Source: Bacteroidales bacterium UBA5429 | GTDB lineage: Bacteria > Bacteroidota > Bacteroidia > Bacteroidales > WCHB1-69 | Length of the DNA: 64,000 nucleotides | Assembly (NCBI GenBank): GCA_002427605.1 | Contig: DIRT01000019.1 | Span: forward strand, 1 to 64,000 | Reading direction: 5' to 3' | In this document: positions 18,040 to 27,531 of the stretch, piece after piece | Layout: each line of letters opens with the position of its first letter | How positions within the stretch are numbered: the first letter of the stretch is position 1 | Made by a program: the position numbers and the translations under genes | Notes under the pieces: generated by a model | Seen by the model: the letters and a program-made list of their open reading frames with translations, nothing else | What the model was told of the DNA's origin: nothing | Database searches by the model: none

Positions 18040-19512
18040 TTATTTCTTACTCCAGCTTGTACCATCCTTACCGTCTTTTAATACAATATCAAGTTTTGCC
18101 AATTCATCCCGTATTAAATCACTAGTTGCCCAGTCTTTTTTGGCGCGGGCTTCCGTGCGGATATTGATAATGGTCTGCATCAGTCCGTCAACAAGTTGAT
18201 CGTCACCTCCCAATTCACTTTCGAGCAATCCAAAGATATCGAAAACAAAAGCCTGGAAAAGTTGATTGAGCAGTGTCAGTTCTTCTTTATTGATCTTCAG
18301 GTTCCCATCTTTAATAGAATTGGTGATACGCACAGCTTCAAACAGTCCGGCAATGGTGATAGGCGTATTGAAGTCGTCGTTCATGGCATCGTAGCACTCG
18401 TCCATAATTTTTTGAATGCCAATATTTTCTGCACCCTCTGTAGGGGATAGCTCTCGAGCGGTTGCAACGGCAGTCATCAAACGCTTGTAGCCCTTATCTG
18501 CGGCTTGTAGTGCTTCATTTGAGAAATCCAATGTACCACGATAGTGCGCTTGCAGAATGAAGAAGCGGATAGTCATAGGTTGATATGCCTGTTCCAACAG
18601 AGGATGATCACCGGTAAAAAACTGATTGAGCGTAATGAAATTGTTCAACGACTTACCCATTTTTTGTCCGTTAATGGTAATCATATTGTTGTGCATCCAA
18701 TATTTTACAGACTCAATTCCATTGGCCACCGTACTTTGGCACACTTCCGATTCGTGGTGTGGGAAGATTAAGTCCATTCCCCCGCCATGAATGTCAAAGT
18801 GATCTCCTAAATATTTGGTACTCATTGCAGTACATTCAATATGCCAACCCGGGAATCCGAGACTCCAGGGGGAGTTCCACTTCATGATATGTTCCGGTGC
18901 TGCCTTTTTCCATAGGGCAAAATCAGCACTGTTTCGCTTCTCATCTTGTCCATCCAAAGTTCTGGTATTGGAGATCATCTCATCCAAGTTTCTGCCGGAT
19001 AGTTTGCCGTAACCAAAATCCTGATCAAATTTCACCACGTCAAAGTAAACAGACCCCTCAGATACGTAAGCATATCCTTTTTCAAGGATCTGTTGCACCA
19101 TTTCAATCTGTTCAATGATATGACCGGAAGCGCGGGGCTCAATAGAGGGTCTCAGAACGTTTAATTTGTCCATAGCGAAGTGATAGCTGTCAATGTAGAA
19201 TTGAGCGACTTCCATGGGCTCTAATTGATCCAGACGTGCTTTTTTAGCAATCTTGTCTTCCCCTTCATCGGCGTCGTTTTCCAAGTGTCCAACATCGGTG
19301 ATATTGCGCACGTATCGCACTTGATATCCAACATGTTTTAGATATCTGAACACGATATCAAAAGTGATGGCAGGACGGGTATGCCCCAAATGGGGTTCTC
19401 CGTAAACGGTTGGTCCACACACATAAAGTCCGATTTTACCGGGAGTGATGGGTTCTAAAAGTTCTTTTTTCTTATGTAATGTGTTGTAAATAAAGATTTT
19501 GTCTTTGTTCAT
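18040..19512 (-). CDS. cysS: Cysteinyl-tRNA synthetase
   Basis: It charges tRNA-Cys with cysteine using ATP, in the cytoplasm. It is a class I synthetase of 490 residues (E. coli 461). The HIGH-type motif is PHLGH within YVCGPTVYGEPHLGH, the KMSKS-type motif is KMGKS, and the zinc ligands are recognisable as the Cys before GPTVY, the Cys in WHIECTAMS and the His/Glu in HHESEVCQS. The C-terminal DALR region follows. It starts 5 bp after the acyl-CoA synthetase stop codon, so the two are probably co-transcribed from the promoter at 21301-21308. Confidence 0.96.
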   Translation of the reverse strand: MNKDKIFIYNTLHKKKELLEPITPGKIGLYVCGPTVYGEPHLGHTRPAITFDIVFRYLKHVGYQVRYVRNITDVGHLENDADEGEDKIAKKARLDQLEPMEVAQFYIDSYHFAMDKLNVLRPSIEPRASGHIIEQIEMVQQILEKGYAYVSEGSVYFDVVKFDQDFGYGKLSGRNLDEMISNTRTLDGQDEKRNSADFALWKKAAPEHIMKWNSPWSLGFPGWHIECTAMSTKYLGDHFDIHGGGMDLIFPHHESEVCQSTVANGIESVKYWMHNNMITINGQKMGKSLNNFITLNQFFTGDHPLLEQAYQPMTIRFFILQAHYRGTLDFSNEALQAADKGYKRLMTAVATARELSPTEGAENIGIQKIMDECYDAMNDDFNTPITIAGLFEAVRITNSIKDGNLKINKEELTLLNQLFQAFVFDIFGLLESELGGDDQLVDGLMQTIINIRTEARAKKDWATSDLIRDELAKLDIVLKDGKDGTSWSKK

Positions 19513-19517
19513 TTCTA

Positions 19518-21281
19518 TTATTTAAAAAGTGAATCTATCAGTTCTTTATGTTTTTTCATAATAAATTTTCTTCTCAATTTGAGAGTAGGAGTGAGTTCTC
19601 CGGTATCGACACTCCAGGAATATCCAATCAGTTTATATCGTTTAACCTGTTCAGTGTCTCCAAAGTTTTTATTACAGCGGTCTACGACCTTCTTAAATTG
19701 TTTCAGTACTTCCTGATGTTGAATCATTTCTTCGTTGGTAGTGTACGTAATTCCTTTGTTGTTACACCAGTTTCTCAGGTCGTTGAATTCCGGAACAATC
19801 AATGCGGCGGCATAGGGTTGATTTTCACCGACAACCATAATAGCGTCAATAATCGATTCCTCAGCAAATTTATTTTCAATGATGGTGGGAACAACATATT
19901 TTCCAAAAGCGGTCTTAAACATCTCTTTTTTCCGTCCTGTGATTCGTAGTTGTCCTTCCGGTTCAAACTCACCGATGTCGCCGGTGTGAAACCATCCCTC
20001 CTCATCAATCGCCTCAGCAGTTAGTTCGGGCGATTTAAAGTAGCCTTTCATTACACAATGTCCCCGGGTTAAGACCTCTCCATCTTCACCGATTTTGACT
20101 TCAATTCCCGGTAGGGGAGGACCTACAGTACCAATTTTAAGTCCATCGGGGAAGAAGTTACTTACGGCTATAACCGGAGATGTTTCGGTCAATCCGTATC
20201 CTTCCAAAACGGGCACATCCATAGCCCAAAAGATTCTGCTGATACGGGGCTGAATGGAAGCTCCGCCGGAAACTATGACAGAAAAGTTTCCTCCCAAAGC
20301 ATTTTTCCACTTGGAGAGCACTAATTTTCTGGCAATTTTTAACTTTTTCCGGTAGATCCAGGATTTCCCTTCCAGTTCAAAGTCTTGTGCAATTTTATTA
20401 GCCCAGAAGAAGATCCTTTTCTTCACTCCTTTTTGTTTATGTCCAACAGCTATAATTCTGTCATAGAATTTTTCCAACAATCTGGGAACAGTGGTGAAAA
20501 TATCGGGTCGGATCTCTTTTAAGTCGTCCGCAATTGTGGCAATGTTTTCGGTATAATAGATTGATATTCCGAGATATTGCCAGGCATAGATCATCATTCT
20601 TTCATATACGTGACAGAGTGGCAAATAGCTTAAACACCGGCTATTATCCCTGATTGGAATGATGGGGAGAACCGCTTTCACATTGTTGAGGATATTGGCA
20701 TGAGTCAGCATCGCTCCCTTGGGATTTCCGGTTGTGCCGGAGGTGTAGATCAGCGTTACGACATCATCGGGAGTGATAGAATCTTTGATCTCTTCCAGAT
20801 ATTGCGGACTGGGATTGGCAATACCCAACTCAATCACTTCATTCAGGTGTTTGTACCCTCTTAAGTTTCTGAATGTATAAACCTGACCTTCCAAAGCAGG
20901 AATCCGATCGATAATGTTTTGGATCTTTCTTAACAGATCCCATCCGGAAACGAAAACCATCTTCACTTCAGCGTGGTTGAGGATATATTCGTAATCGGAC
21001 TCACTGATGGTAGGGTAGATGGAAACGTGGATTGCTCCCAACTGGTGCAAAGCCATATCCAGAAAGTTCCATTCGGGTCTGTTATTGCTGATAGAAGCAA
21101 TCCGATCCCCTTTTTTAACACCCAATTGCATCAATCCGTAGGAGATATAATTGACTTTATCGATATATTGTTTAGTGCTATAGGTAACCCAAACACCATT
21201 CTCTTTTCCTGCTAAAGCGTCATCTTTTGGAAAATAAGTAGCGTAATGAGGCAACAAATCAAAAAGTCGTGTTATTTCCAT
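19518..21281 (-). CDS. Long-chain acyl-CoA synthetase (AMP-dependent ligase)
   Basis: It activates long-chain fatty acids to acyl-CoA through an acyl-adenylate, at the cytoplasmic face of the membrane. The P-loop-like motif YTSGTTGNPKGAMLTH lies in the middle of the protein, followed by the A5 motif GYGLTETSP and the hinge region with TGDIGEFEPEGQLRITGRKKE. I chose the ATG at 21281 (MEITRLFDLL, 587 aa), because a TAnnTTTG -7 box at 21301-21308 lies between it and the longer in-frame start at 21311. Length and motif order fit the FAA1/FadD15 type common in Bacteroidota. The substrate chain length cannot be told from sequence. Confidence 0.92.
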   Translation of the reverse strand: MEITRLFDLLPHYATYFPKDDALAGKENGVWVTYSTKQYIDKVNYISYGLMQLGVKKGDRIASISNNRPEWNFLDMALHQLGAIHVSIYPTISESDYEYILNHAEVKMVFVSGWDLLRKIQNIIDRIPALEGQVYTFRNLRGYKHLNEVIELGIANPSPQYLEEIKDSITPDDVVTLIYTSGTTGNPKGAMLTHANILNNVKAVLPIIPIRDNSRCLSYLPLCHVYERMMIYAWQYLGISIYYTENIATIADDLKEIRPDIFTTVPRLLEKFYDRIIAVGHKQKGVKKRIFFWANKIAQDFELEGKSWIYRKKLKIARKLVLSKWKNALGGNFSVIVSGGASIQPRISRIFWAMDVPVLEGYGLTETSPVIAVSNFFPDGLKIGTVGPPLPGIEVKIGEDGEVLTRGHCVMKGYFKSPELTAEAIDEEGWFHTGDIGEFEPEGQLRITGRKKEMFKTAFGKYVVPTIIENKFAEESIIDAIMVVGENQPYAAALIVPEFNDLRNWCNNKGITYTTNEEMIQHQEVLKQFKKVVDRCNKNFGDTEQVKRYKLIGYSWSVDTGELTPTLKLRRKFIMKKHKELIDSLFK

Positions 21282-21300
21282 AATAACAAAATTTATTATG

Positions 21301-21308
21301 CAAAAGTA
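21301..21308 (-). promoter_or_regulatory. Predicted -7 box for the acyl-CoA synthetase-cysS unit
   Basis: On the minus strand this reads TACTTTTG, matching TAnnTTTG, 20 nt before the ATG at 21281. It rules out the upstream in-frame start. Confidence 0.65.
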
Positions 21309-21353
21309 CAAAGAAATTTTTATTTATACGATTGATTTGCGAAATTCTAAAAA

Positions 21354-24300
21354 TCAATAATTCTCCATTTTCAAAAGCCAGTCGATTGCCTGCTGAACAT
21401 GAGTGATGTTTTTGATGATGAGCTGCGGTTTATTATTGTGCAGTTTCAGTTCCACTTTGGGATGATACTTTTGCAGCAATGTCAATATTTTATTGAACTG
21501 GTCAGATTGGAAGAAAGGATCATCACTGTTGCCGAAAAAGGAGCCGGTTAGCATTCGTTTCTTCAGCGATATCTTTTCCAGGTTGTATTCAACCGCAATT
21601 TTCCGGAGTGGGACAATCAGCAGCAGTTGTTCCGTTTCAGAGGGCAGCGGTCCGAAAATGTCGATCAGTTTTTTTCTGAACTGATTCAGTTTTTCCTCTG
21701 TATGAATCGCATCCAGCTCCTTGTAGAGGCTCATCCGCTCATTGACACTCTTAACGTAGTCGGAGGGGAGTTGCAGTCCCAAATCGGTCTCAATCAGGCA
21801 CTCTTTCGGGATTAAATCTACCTGATCTGCGAGTTGATCTCCCCACTCACTATCCCGAAGCTCTACCATCGCCTCCTGGATGATCTTTTGGTACATTTCA
21901 TACCCCATTTCATTGATAAATCCGCTTTGTTCAGCACCCAGAATATCGCCTGCTCCCCGAATATCCAAATCCCGCATGGCAATTTGAAAACCGCTTCCGA
22001 TATCTGAAAACTCTTTGATCGCTCTAAGACGTTTGCGAGCAATATCAGTCAAAATTTCAGTCGAAGGAACCATCAGATAGCAAAATGCCTGTTTATTGTT
22101 TCTTCCCACTCTTCCGCGCAACTGGTGTAAAACGTTGAGTGCGTAGTTTTGTGCATCGTTGATAATCATGGTGTTGGCGTTGGAGATGTCCAGTCCCGAC
22201 TCAATAATAGTGGTAGCGACCAACACATCATAATGCCCATTCATAAAATCGAGCATCACTTTTTCCAACTGAGCGCCCTCCATCTGACCATGTCCGACAC
22301 CCACTCTGGCATCCGGAACCAGTTCCTGAACCATTGCGGCAACCTCCATGATGTTGACAATCTTGTTGTTCACAAAAAAGACTTGTCCCCCTCGTGCCAT
22401 CTCGAAAGTGATCGCATTGCGAATCACATCCTTGTCAAAATTGTGCACTTCGGTTTGGATTGGATATCTGTTTGGGGGTGGGGTATTAATCACAGAAATA
22501 TCCCGGACGCCCATCAGTGAGAACTGTAGCGTTCTGGGAATTGGAGTTGCAGACATGGTCAGCGTGTCGATGGTTGTTTTTTTCTCCCTGATCTTCTCTT
22601 TTGCCGCCACGCCAAACTTTTGCTCTTCGTCGATCACAAGCAGTCCTAAGTCCTTAAAAATAACATCTTTACTCAATAGTCTGTGGGTGCCGATGAGGAT
22701 GTCCACCCCCCCGTTTTTTAATTTTTCCAACGTATTCTTAATCTCTTTACCACTCTTGAAACGATTGATATAATCGACAGTAACGGGAAACTCCTTCAAA
22801 CGCTCTTTAAACCGATTGTAATGCTGGAAAGTAAGCACGGTGGTAGGTGCCAGAATCGCGACCTGTTTATTGTCGCACACCGCCTTAAATGCTGCCCGAA
22901 TCGCGATTTCCGTTTTACCGAATCCGACATCGCCGCACACCAAACGATCCATCGGGCGATCCTGTTCCATATCCGCCTTCACCGCCTGCGTGGTTTTGTA
23001 CTGATCCGGCGTATCCTCGTACATAAAAGAGGCTTCCAACTCCGTTTGGAGGTAGGATTCCGGCGAAAAAGCAAATCCCGGCTTGGCTTTCCTTTCAGCA
23101 TAAAGCCTGGCAAGGTCGATCACCATCTCCTTTACTCTTCTTTTGCTCTTATCCTTAGTCCGCTGCCACGCACTGGACCCCAGTTTGTGTAAAGTCGGTG
23201 CCGTACCCTCTTTCCCGTTATATTTGCTCAGTTTATGCAACCCGTGGATACTCATGTAAAGCTGCGCCCCATCTTTGTAAGTCAGCTGAATCGCCTCCTG
23301 CAGCTTTCCGTTCACCTCCATCTTCGTCAGCCCTTCATAAATCCCGATTCCGTAGTTGACATGCACCACATAATCCCCTTGCTGCAGGTCAAAAAGTTCC
23401 TTCAACGAGAAAGATTCGCTCTTTTTATAGCGGTCCCGAACCACAAACCGGTGATACTTCTCAAAAAACTGGTGATCCGTATAAACACACAATTTTCCTT
23501 CCTCATCCCGAAATCCTTCATGTAATGTAATGGGTTGAGAATAAAATAGTTGTTCCACTTCATAAGTTGTGTGATGCGCCTCATTATACTCAGCCAGCAG
23601 GTCCTGCATGATCTTTTTAATCCGTTCGTGCTGGTTACTATTGGGCGATAAAAAATGCGTTTCGTACCCTCGTTCCAAATTATCGATCCATTCTTCAAGC
23701 AGGTAATCGAAATTTTTATTGAAGTGGTGTTGTGGTTTTATTTTAAAGTCATAATTTTGAAAAAAAATAAATAGGGGGGAGCCAATCTGTAGCAGTTGGA
23801 ACCGTTGTAGCTCCTCTTCCATCTGTTCCCCGCTTAAGAAAAAGTGTGGCACTCCCTGGTCATAGTCCCACTGTTTCTCAAAGTTTCTCCACTGATGTTC
23901 TACAAAGGAGCGGATGGTGGGAAACTCGTTGACCCAGATGATCGTTTCCGGATCCAGAAACTCAAACAGGGAGACCTGTCTGTTTTGGTTCATCCCGGAA
24001 GTGAGTGCCGGCATGATATGGATCTGATCTACCTCTTTCACAGAGAGTTGCGTACCGGGATCAAACATCCGGATATTGTGGATTGTCTCCTCTTCAAACT
24101 CAATCCGAAACGGATACTCTTCCGAGTAGGAAAAGATATCGAAAATGGCACCCCGCCATGCAAATTGACCCGGTTCAAATACAAAATCCTCTTGTTTATA
24201 CTCAAATGTGTAGAGGAACTCCAAAAAGATTTCCGGTGGGACAACCTCTCCCTTTTTAATCTCAAACCGATTCTCTTTGAGATAGGTTGGAGAAGCCATT

Positions 24301-24686
24301 TTCTCGATCATCGCATCGGGATAGCTGACAATCAGGACCGGCTCTTGCGATGAGATCAGCTTATCGGCAATCTCAGAGCGCAGTTTCAGGTTGGTAACAT
24401 CCGGATTATGAGGGTCAAAAGTGCGGGTAAAGCTGGACGGGAAAAAGTGTACTTTTTTGTCCTGTAGAGCCTGTTCCTCATCTTTCAGGAGTGTTTCCAG
24501 ATCGTGGTAAAAGAAAGCGGCACTCTCTTTATCCGGCAGGATGATCAGCTGTTTATTGCCGACCTGCATGAAGCTATTGGCACAAAGTAGCGCCTGCGAG
24601 GAGCCCGCCAATCCGGTTAGCGAAAGGTTCTGTTTCTGTTGTAAGGATTCTATAAAAGGTTCAAAATCAGGATGTTTGAATTGCAT
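21354..24686 (-). CDS. mfd: Transcription-repair coupling factor Mfd
   Basis: Mfd is an ATP-driven DNA translocase that removes RNA polymerase stalled at lesions and recruits UvrA. At 1110 residues it is close to the E. coli length (1148). The N-terminal UvrB-like module occupies about residues 1-400, the RNA-polymerase interaction (RID) region about 430-510 (GDYVVHVNYGIGIYEGL), and the RecG-like helicase core has Walker A GDVGFGKTE, the DEEQ box (DEEQKFGV), SATPIPRTLQ, and motif VI-like QLRGRVGR. The C-terminal D7 region closes the protein. It is preceded by its own promoter-like box at 24743-24750, and is separated from the acyl-CoA synthetase gene by 72 bp. Confidence 0.96.
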   Translation of the reverse strand: MQFKHPDFEPFIESLQQKQNLSLTGLAGSSQALLCANSFMQVGNKQLIILPDKESAAFFYHDLETLLKDEEQALQDKKVHFFPSSFTRTFDPHNPDVTNLKLRSEIADKLISSQEPVLIVSYPDAMIEKMASPTYLKENRFEIKKGEVVPPEIFLEFLYTFEYKQEDFVFEPGQFAWRGAIFDIFSYSEEYPFRIEFEEETIHNIRMFDPGTQLSVKEVDQIHIMPALTSGMNQNRQVSLFEFLDPETIIWVNEFPTIRSFVEHQWRNFEKQWDYDQGVPHFFLSGEQMEEELQRFQLLQIGSPLFIFFQNYDFKIKPQHHFNKNFDYLLEEWIDNLERGYETHFLSPNSNQHERIKKIMQDLLAEYNEAHHTTYEVEQLFYSQPITLHEGFRDEEGKLCVYTDHQFFEKYHRFVVRDRYKKSESFSLKELFDLQQGDYVVHVNYGIGIYEGLTKMEVNGKLQEAIQLTYKDGAQLYMSIHGLHKLSKYNGKEGTAPTLHKLGSSAWQRTKDKSKRRVKEMVIDLARLYAERKAKPGFAFSPESYLQTELEASFMYEDTPDQYKTTQAVKADMEQDRPMDRLVCGDVGFGKTEIAIRAAFKAVCDNKQVAILAPTTVLTFQHYNRFKERLKEFPVTVDYINRFKSGKEIKNTLEKLKNGGVDILIGTHRLLSKDVIFKDLGLLVIDEEQKFGVAAKEKIREKKTTIDTLTMSATPIPRTLQFSLMGVRDISVINTPPPNRYPIQTEVHNFDKDVIRNAITFEMARGGQVFFVNNKIVNIMEVAAMVQELVPDARVGVGHGQMEGAQLEKVMLDFMNGHYDVLVATTIIESGLDISNANTMIINDAQNYALNVLHQLRGRVGRNNKQAFCYLMVPSTEILTDIARKRLRAIKEFSDIGSGFQIAMRDLDIRGAGDILGAEQSGFINEMGYEMYQKIIQEAMVELRDSEWGDQLADQVDLIPKECLIETDLGLQLPSDYVKSVNERMSLYKELDAIHTEEKLNQFRKKLIDIFGPLPSETEQLLLIVPLRKIAVEYNLEKISLKKRMLTGSFFGNSDDPFFQSDQFNKILTLLQKYHPKVELKLHNNKPQLIIKNITHVQQAIDWLLKMENY

Positions 24687-24742
24687 TACCGTAGTCTCGT
24701 TGAAAAGTTTTAAGGTTTATTGCGACATGTCAGCTCAGGCGA

Positions 24743-24750
24743 CAAAGGTA
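24743..24750 (-). promoter_or_regulatory. Predicted -7 box for mfd
   Basis: On the minus strand this reads TACCTTTG (TAnnTTTG), about 57 nt before the mfd ATG. Confidence 0.6.
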
Positions 24751-24772
24751 AGAAAAATTTCGGATTTCGGAT

Positions 24773-24800
24773 TTCGTAATTCGTCATTCGTAATTCGTCA
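24773..24800. repeat. TTCGTAATTCG/TTCGTCATTCG short tandem repeats
   Basis: Nonamer-like units (TTCGTAA, TTCGTCA) are repeated here between mfd and the OsmC-like gene. The same unit recurs at 25456-25472, 32352-32371, 32881-32900, 58138-58153 and 58231-58258. Confidence 0.65.
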
Positions 24801-24803
24801 TTG

Positions 24804-25226
24804 TCACACGTTTTTTCCATTCACAACAATTGCTGTTGTTAGATTCAGCGCTTGTTTCAGCGTGTAACTTACTCCGCAATATTTTTCTTCAGAGAGGTTG
24901 ACAGCATTTTTGATTTTGTCAATATTCAAATCGGTGCCGGTAAACTCGTAAGTTACCCTGATCTCCTTGTAATGTTTGGGGTGTTCATCGGTTAATTCAC
25001 CTTCCACTTTTACATTGAAAGTGTCGAATTGAACACGCATTTTTTTGAGGATGGAAACGACATCCATTCCGGTGCATCCTCCTAAGGCAGTTAAAATCAA
25101 CGGTTTCGGTCTGGGACCGGCATTTTTTCCGCCAAACTCCTCTTTAGCATCAATAATAATTTCATGGCCATCCACTTCCGACGTGAACTCCATTCCTTCA
25201 TTCCAACGTACATTTACTGTATTCAT
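24804..25226 (-). CDS. OsmC/Ohr-family protein (140 aa)
   Basis: OsmC/Ohr proteins are small thiol peroxidases that reduce organic hydroperoxides. The two conserved cysteines are present: Cys51 in GGCTGMDV and Cys117 in EKYCGVS. The order of elements (N-terminal beta strands, VRWNEGMEF, GGKNAGPRPKPL) is that of the YhfA/OsmC branch rather than Ohr itself, so the natural substrate is uncertain. It follows a 433-bp repeat-rich gap and I see no clear -7 box directly upstream. It could be transcribed by read-through from recQ, though the gap makes this doubtful. Confidence 0.88.
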   Translation of the reverse strand: MNTVNVRWNEGMEFTSEVDGHEIIIDAKEEFGGKNAGPRPKPLILTALGGCTGMDVVSILKKMRVQFDTFNVKVEGELTDEHPKHYKEIRVTYEFTGTDLNIDKIKNAVNLSEEKYCGVSYTLKQALNLTTAIVVNGKNV

Positions 25227-25372
25227 AATATTTTTGTTTTAATGGTTAGTCAAGTCAAAACGTTAAAATGGGAAATATATTGTAAGGACAGGCGCGACCT
25301 GCCGCTGCGATAAAATGGGATTACAGCAATGTCTTACTTCTTATTTCTTTCTTCTTATTTGGTATTTAAAAT

Positions 25373-25426
25373 AAATGGGGGGCAGAAAAGGTGTTCCATT
25401 TTAGTTATTATATTTCCCCACTCTGG
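25373..25426 (-). repeat. GAGTGGGG...CCCCCC intergenic element, copy 3
   Basis: On the minus strand: CCAGAGTGGGGAAATATAAT, then 42 nt from GAGTGGGG to CCCCCC, then ATTTATTTTAAATACC and a run of AAGAAAG-type sequence. It is oriented toward the OsmC-like gene. Confidence 0.7.
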
Positions 25427-25476
25427 AATGTTTGACCTTTTTGGACATGTGTGATCAATTACGAATTACGAATCTG

Positions 25477-25504
25477 ACCACCCCGCCCTTCGGGCACCCC
25501 TCCT
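25477..25504 (-). repeat. 28-nt GC-rich repeat, exact partner of 32637-32664
   Basis: The minus strand reads AGGAGGGGTGCCCGAAGG then GCGGGGTGGT, identical over 28 nt to 32637-32664. It carries a small GCCC-GAA-GGGC hairpin. At 32637 the same block forms part of a hybrid reading frame. Confidence 0.8.
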
Positions 25505-25659
25505 GCAACAAGAGGGGAGTTGATTTCGGAAGTTTTAAATTTAGAATTTAGAATTTAGAATTATTTGACTGATTATCAAGAAGTTATATTTTCACCTCAA
25601 ACTATTTCGACTTTCGACTTTCGACTTTTTTCCAGCAGAGCAATAAACTATCCATTTTT

Positions 25660-27531
25660 TTAGATTTGCCCTAAATCAATCAGTTTTCTCATAATTTCGA
25701 TCACTTTTTTTTCGGGGAACTGCTTGGAAACCTCCCGGATGATCTCGTCGTAGGGAGTGCCGCGGTGTTTTAATATTTGCTCTACCATCTCTTTCTCTTC
25801 TTTCAGGCGGATTTGGTTTTTATGCCAGCGCAAACAGACATCGCAAGTGCCGCAGGGGGTGCTTTTGGTTTCGCCGAAGTAGGCTAACAGAAGCTGTGAA
25901 CGACACTGGTCTGTCGATTCTACAAAGTGCAACACCGCATTCAATCGTTTGGCAGCAACCTCTTTGCGCTCTTTGTAAATGGCGTCATCAAAATAAAGAT
26001 AATTGGAGTCAACACGATTTTCCAAGAAACTGATCTGTGGTGTTTTAGTCCTTGGGATATAGGTGAGCACTCCCATTTGACTCAATGTTCGCAGGTCGTT
26101 CATGATTCTACTCACCTCGGTTTCGGAGCGGGTAGCGAGATTTTCTTCGTAGATTTTGATATAGTTCGTGAAAATTCCTCCATAAGTGCGCAAAAGCAGT
26201 TTGATCAGCCACTCGTATTGAGGCTCTTTTTTGTAAAACTGCTCCAACTTTTTGTCTCTCATCACCATCGTGACTACAGAAACCCGTTTCCCATCCTCAT
26301 TCATCATCAGGACGCCGATTTTGTCCAAAAAGGAGATGCAGTAGTAGAGTTCTAAAGGCTTGATATCAATCTGTTTAGCTACTTCGTTTATCTGAAAGTC
26401 GAAAGTACTGTTTTCTCCATATCCTAAAGGAATCCGGTAGTAATTGCAGAGCGCATCGTAACTTTTTCGAATCAGGGAGATAGGAGGGAAGGAGTTCTCA
26501 AAACTTTCTTTAAGTTCTTTGATATCTCCATCATCATACAGCATGACTGCAGTCGAGGGTTTCAGGTCTCTGCCGCCTCGTCCCGCCTCCTGGAAATAGG
26601 CTTCCAGCGTGTCCGGAATGTCGAGGTGGATCACCCAGCGTACATCCGGCTTGTCGATTCCCATTCCAAAAGCATTAGTCGAAACGATGACGCGGGTTTT
26701 GTCGTTCATCCAGTCGTTCTGCTTGGCATCCCGCACCTCGGCAGAGAGTCCCGCATGGTAAAAGTCTGCCGTAATGTTGTGTGCCGCAATATATTCCGCA
26801 ATCTCTTTGGTTTTTCTTCTGTTGCGGACATACACAATGCCCGTGCCTGGATAATGGTTGATCACGCGGATCATCCTGCCCATCTTATTTTGCTCTTTGA
26901 CAACCATATAGGTCAGATTGTCCCTCTTGAAGCTTTTCTGAAAGGTGTTCAACTCAGGGAAGCCCAGCTTTTCCTGAATATCCACGACTACTTCCGGGGT
27001 GGCTGTGGCAGTGAGTGCCAAAACGGGCACATCGGGAAGATATTCTCTGATTTTGCTGATCTCCAAATAGGGGGGACGAAAGTCGTAGCCCCACTGGGAG
27101 ATACAGTGCGCTTCATCGACAGCGAGCAGGGAGACATTCATTTGCTGCAAGTGGTTGATAAAGAGCGGGGTTTTCAATCTTTCCGGTGAAACATAGAGAA
27201 ACTTGACGCTATCTCCATAAACACAGTTGCTAAGCATCGATTCGATCTCGCGGGTAGAGAGTCCGGAGTAGATTGCTCCGGCATTGATACCCCGTTTTTT
27301 GAGATTCTCAACCTGATCTTTCATGAGTGCAATGAGGGGCGAAATTACTATACAGATGCCCTCTTTGACCAATCCCGGAACCTGAAAGCAGATCGACTTT
27401 CCTCCTCCCGTGGGGAGCAGTGCCAGGGTGTCTTTCCCTTCCAGAACGGAGAGGATAATATCCTCCTGCAACTCCCTGAAACGGTCGTAACCCCAATAAT
27501 CTTTTAAAACTGCCCTGATCTGTTCTTTCAT
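25660..27531 (-). CDS. recQ: ATP-dependent DNA helicase RecQ
   Basis: RecQ is a 3'-5' DNA helicase for recombination and fork repair. Walker A is PTGGGKS, motif II is DEAHCISQWG, motif III TATATP, and motif VI QEAGRGGRD. The RQC zinc cysteines are visible near residues 525-550 (TPCGTCDVC with an upstream Cys in DQCRSQ). After the winged-helix region the protein ends at residue 623 with a short helical segment (HRGTPYDEIIREVSKQF), and I do not see a standard HRDC domain. The stop overlaps nothing downstream; the start overlaps the birA stop by 4 bp (ATGA), so birA and recQ are translationally coupled. Confidence 0.95.
   Translation of the reverse strand: MKEQIRAVLKDYWGYDRFRELQEDIILSVLEGKDTLALLPTGGGKSICFQVPGLVKEGICIVISPLIALMKDQVENLKKRGINAGAIYSGLSTREIESMLSNCVYGDSVKFLYVSPERLKTPLFINHLQQMNVSLLAVDEAHCISQWGYDFRPPYLEISKIREYLPDVPVLALTATATPEVVVDIQEKLGFPELNTFQKSFKRDNLTYMVVKEQNKMGRMIRVINHYPGTGIVYVRNRRKTKEIAEYIAAHNITADFYHAGLSAEVRDAKQNDWMNDKTRVIVSTNAFGMGIDKPDVRWVIHLDIPDTLEAYFQEAGRGGRDLKPSTAVMLYDDGDIKELKESFENSFPPISLIRKSYDALCNYYRIPLGYGENSTFDFQINEVAKQIDIKPLELYYCISFLDKIGVLMMNEDGKRVSVVTMVMRDKKLEQFYKKEPQYEWLIKLLLRTYGGIFTNYIKIYEENLATRSETEVSRIMNDLRTLSQMGVLTYIPRTKTPQISFLENRVDSNYLYFDDAIYKERKEVAAKRLNAVLHFVESTDQCRSQLLLAYFGETKSTPCGTCDVCLRWHKNQIRLKEEKEMVEQILKHRGTPYDEIIREVSKQFPEKKVIEIMRKLIDLGQI

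Larger units (their letters stand above)
25227..25659. other. Repeat-rich gap between recQ and the OsmC-like gene
   Basis: No gene is seen. The gap contains, from left to right: an imperfect GGACAGG/CCTGCC hairpin near 25285-25310, an A/G-rich tail plus a GAGTGGGG...CCCCCC element on the minus strand (25373-25426), TTCGTAATTCG units (25456-25472), a 28-nt block at 25477-25504 identical to 32637-32664, TTTAGAA units near 25538-25560, and CGACTTT units near 25608-25630. The order of modules matches that in other gaps. Confidence 0.65.

Noticed and set aside
21282..21311. Ten-residue longer N-terminus for the acyl-CoA synthetase
   Set aside because: The -7 box at 21301-21308 lies inside it, and MEITRLFDLL is the natural beginning of the family.
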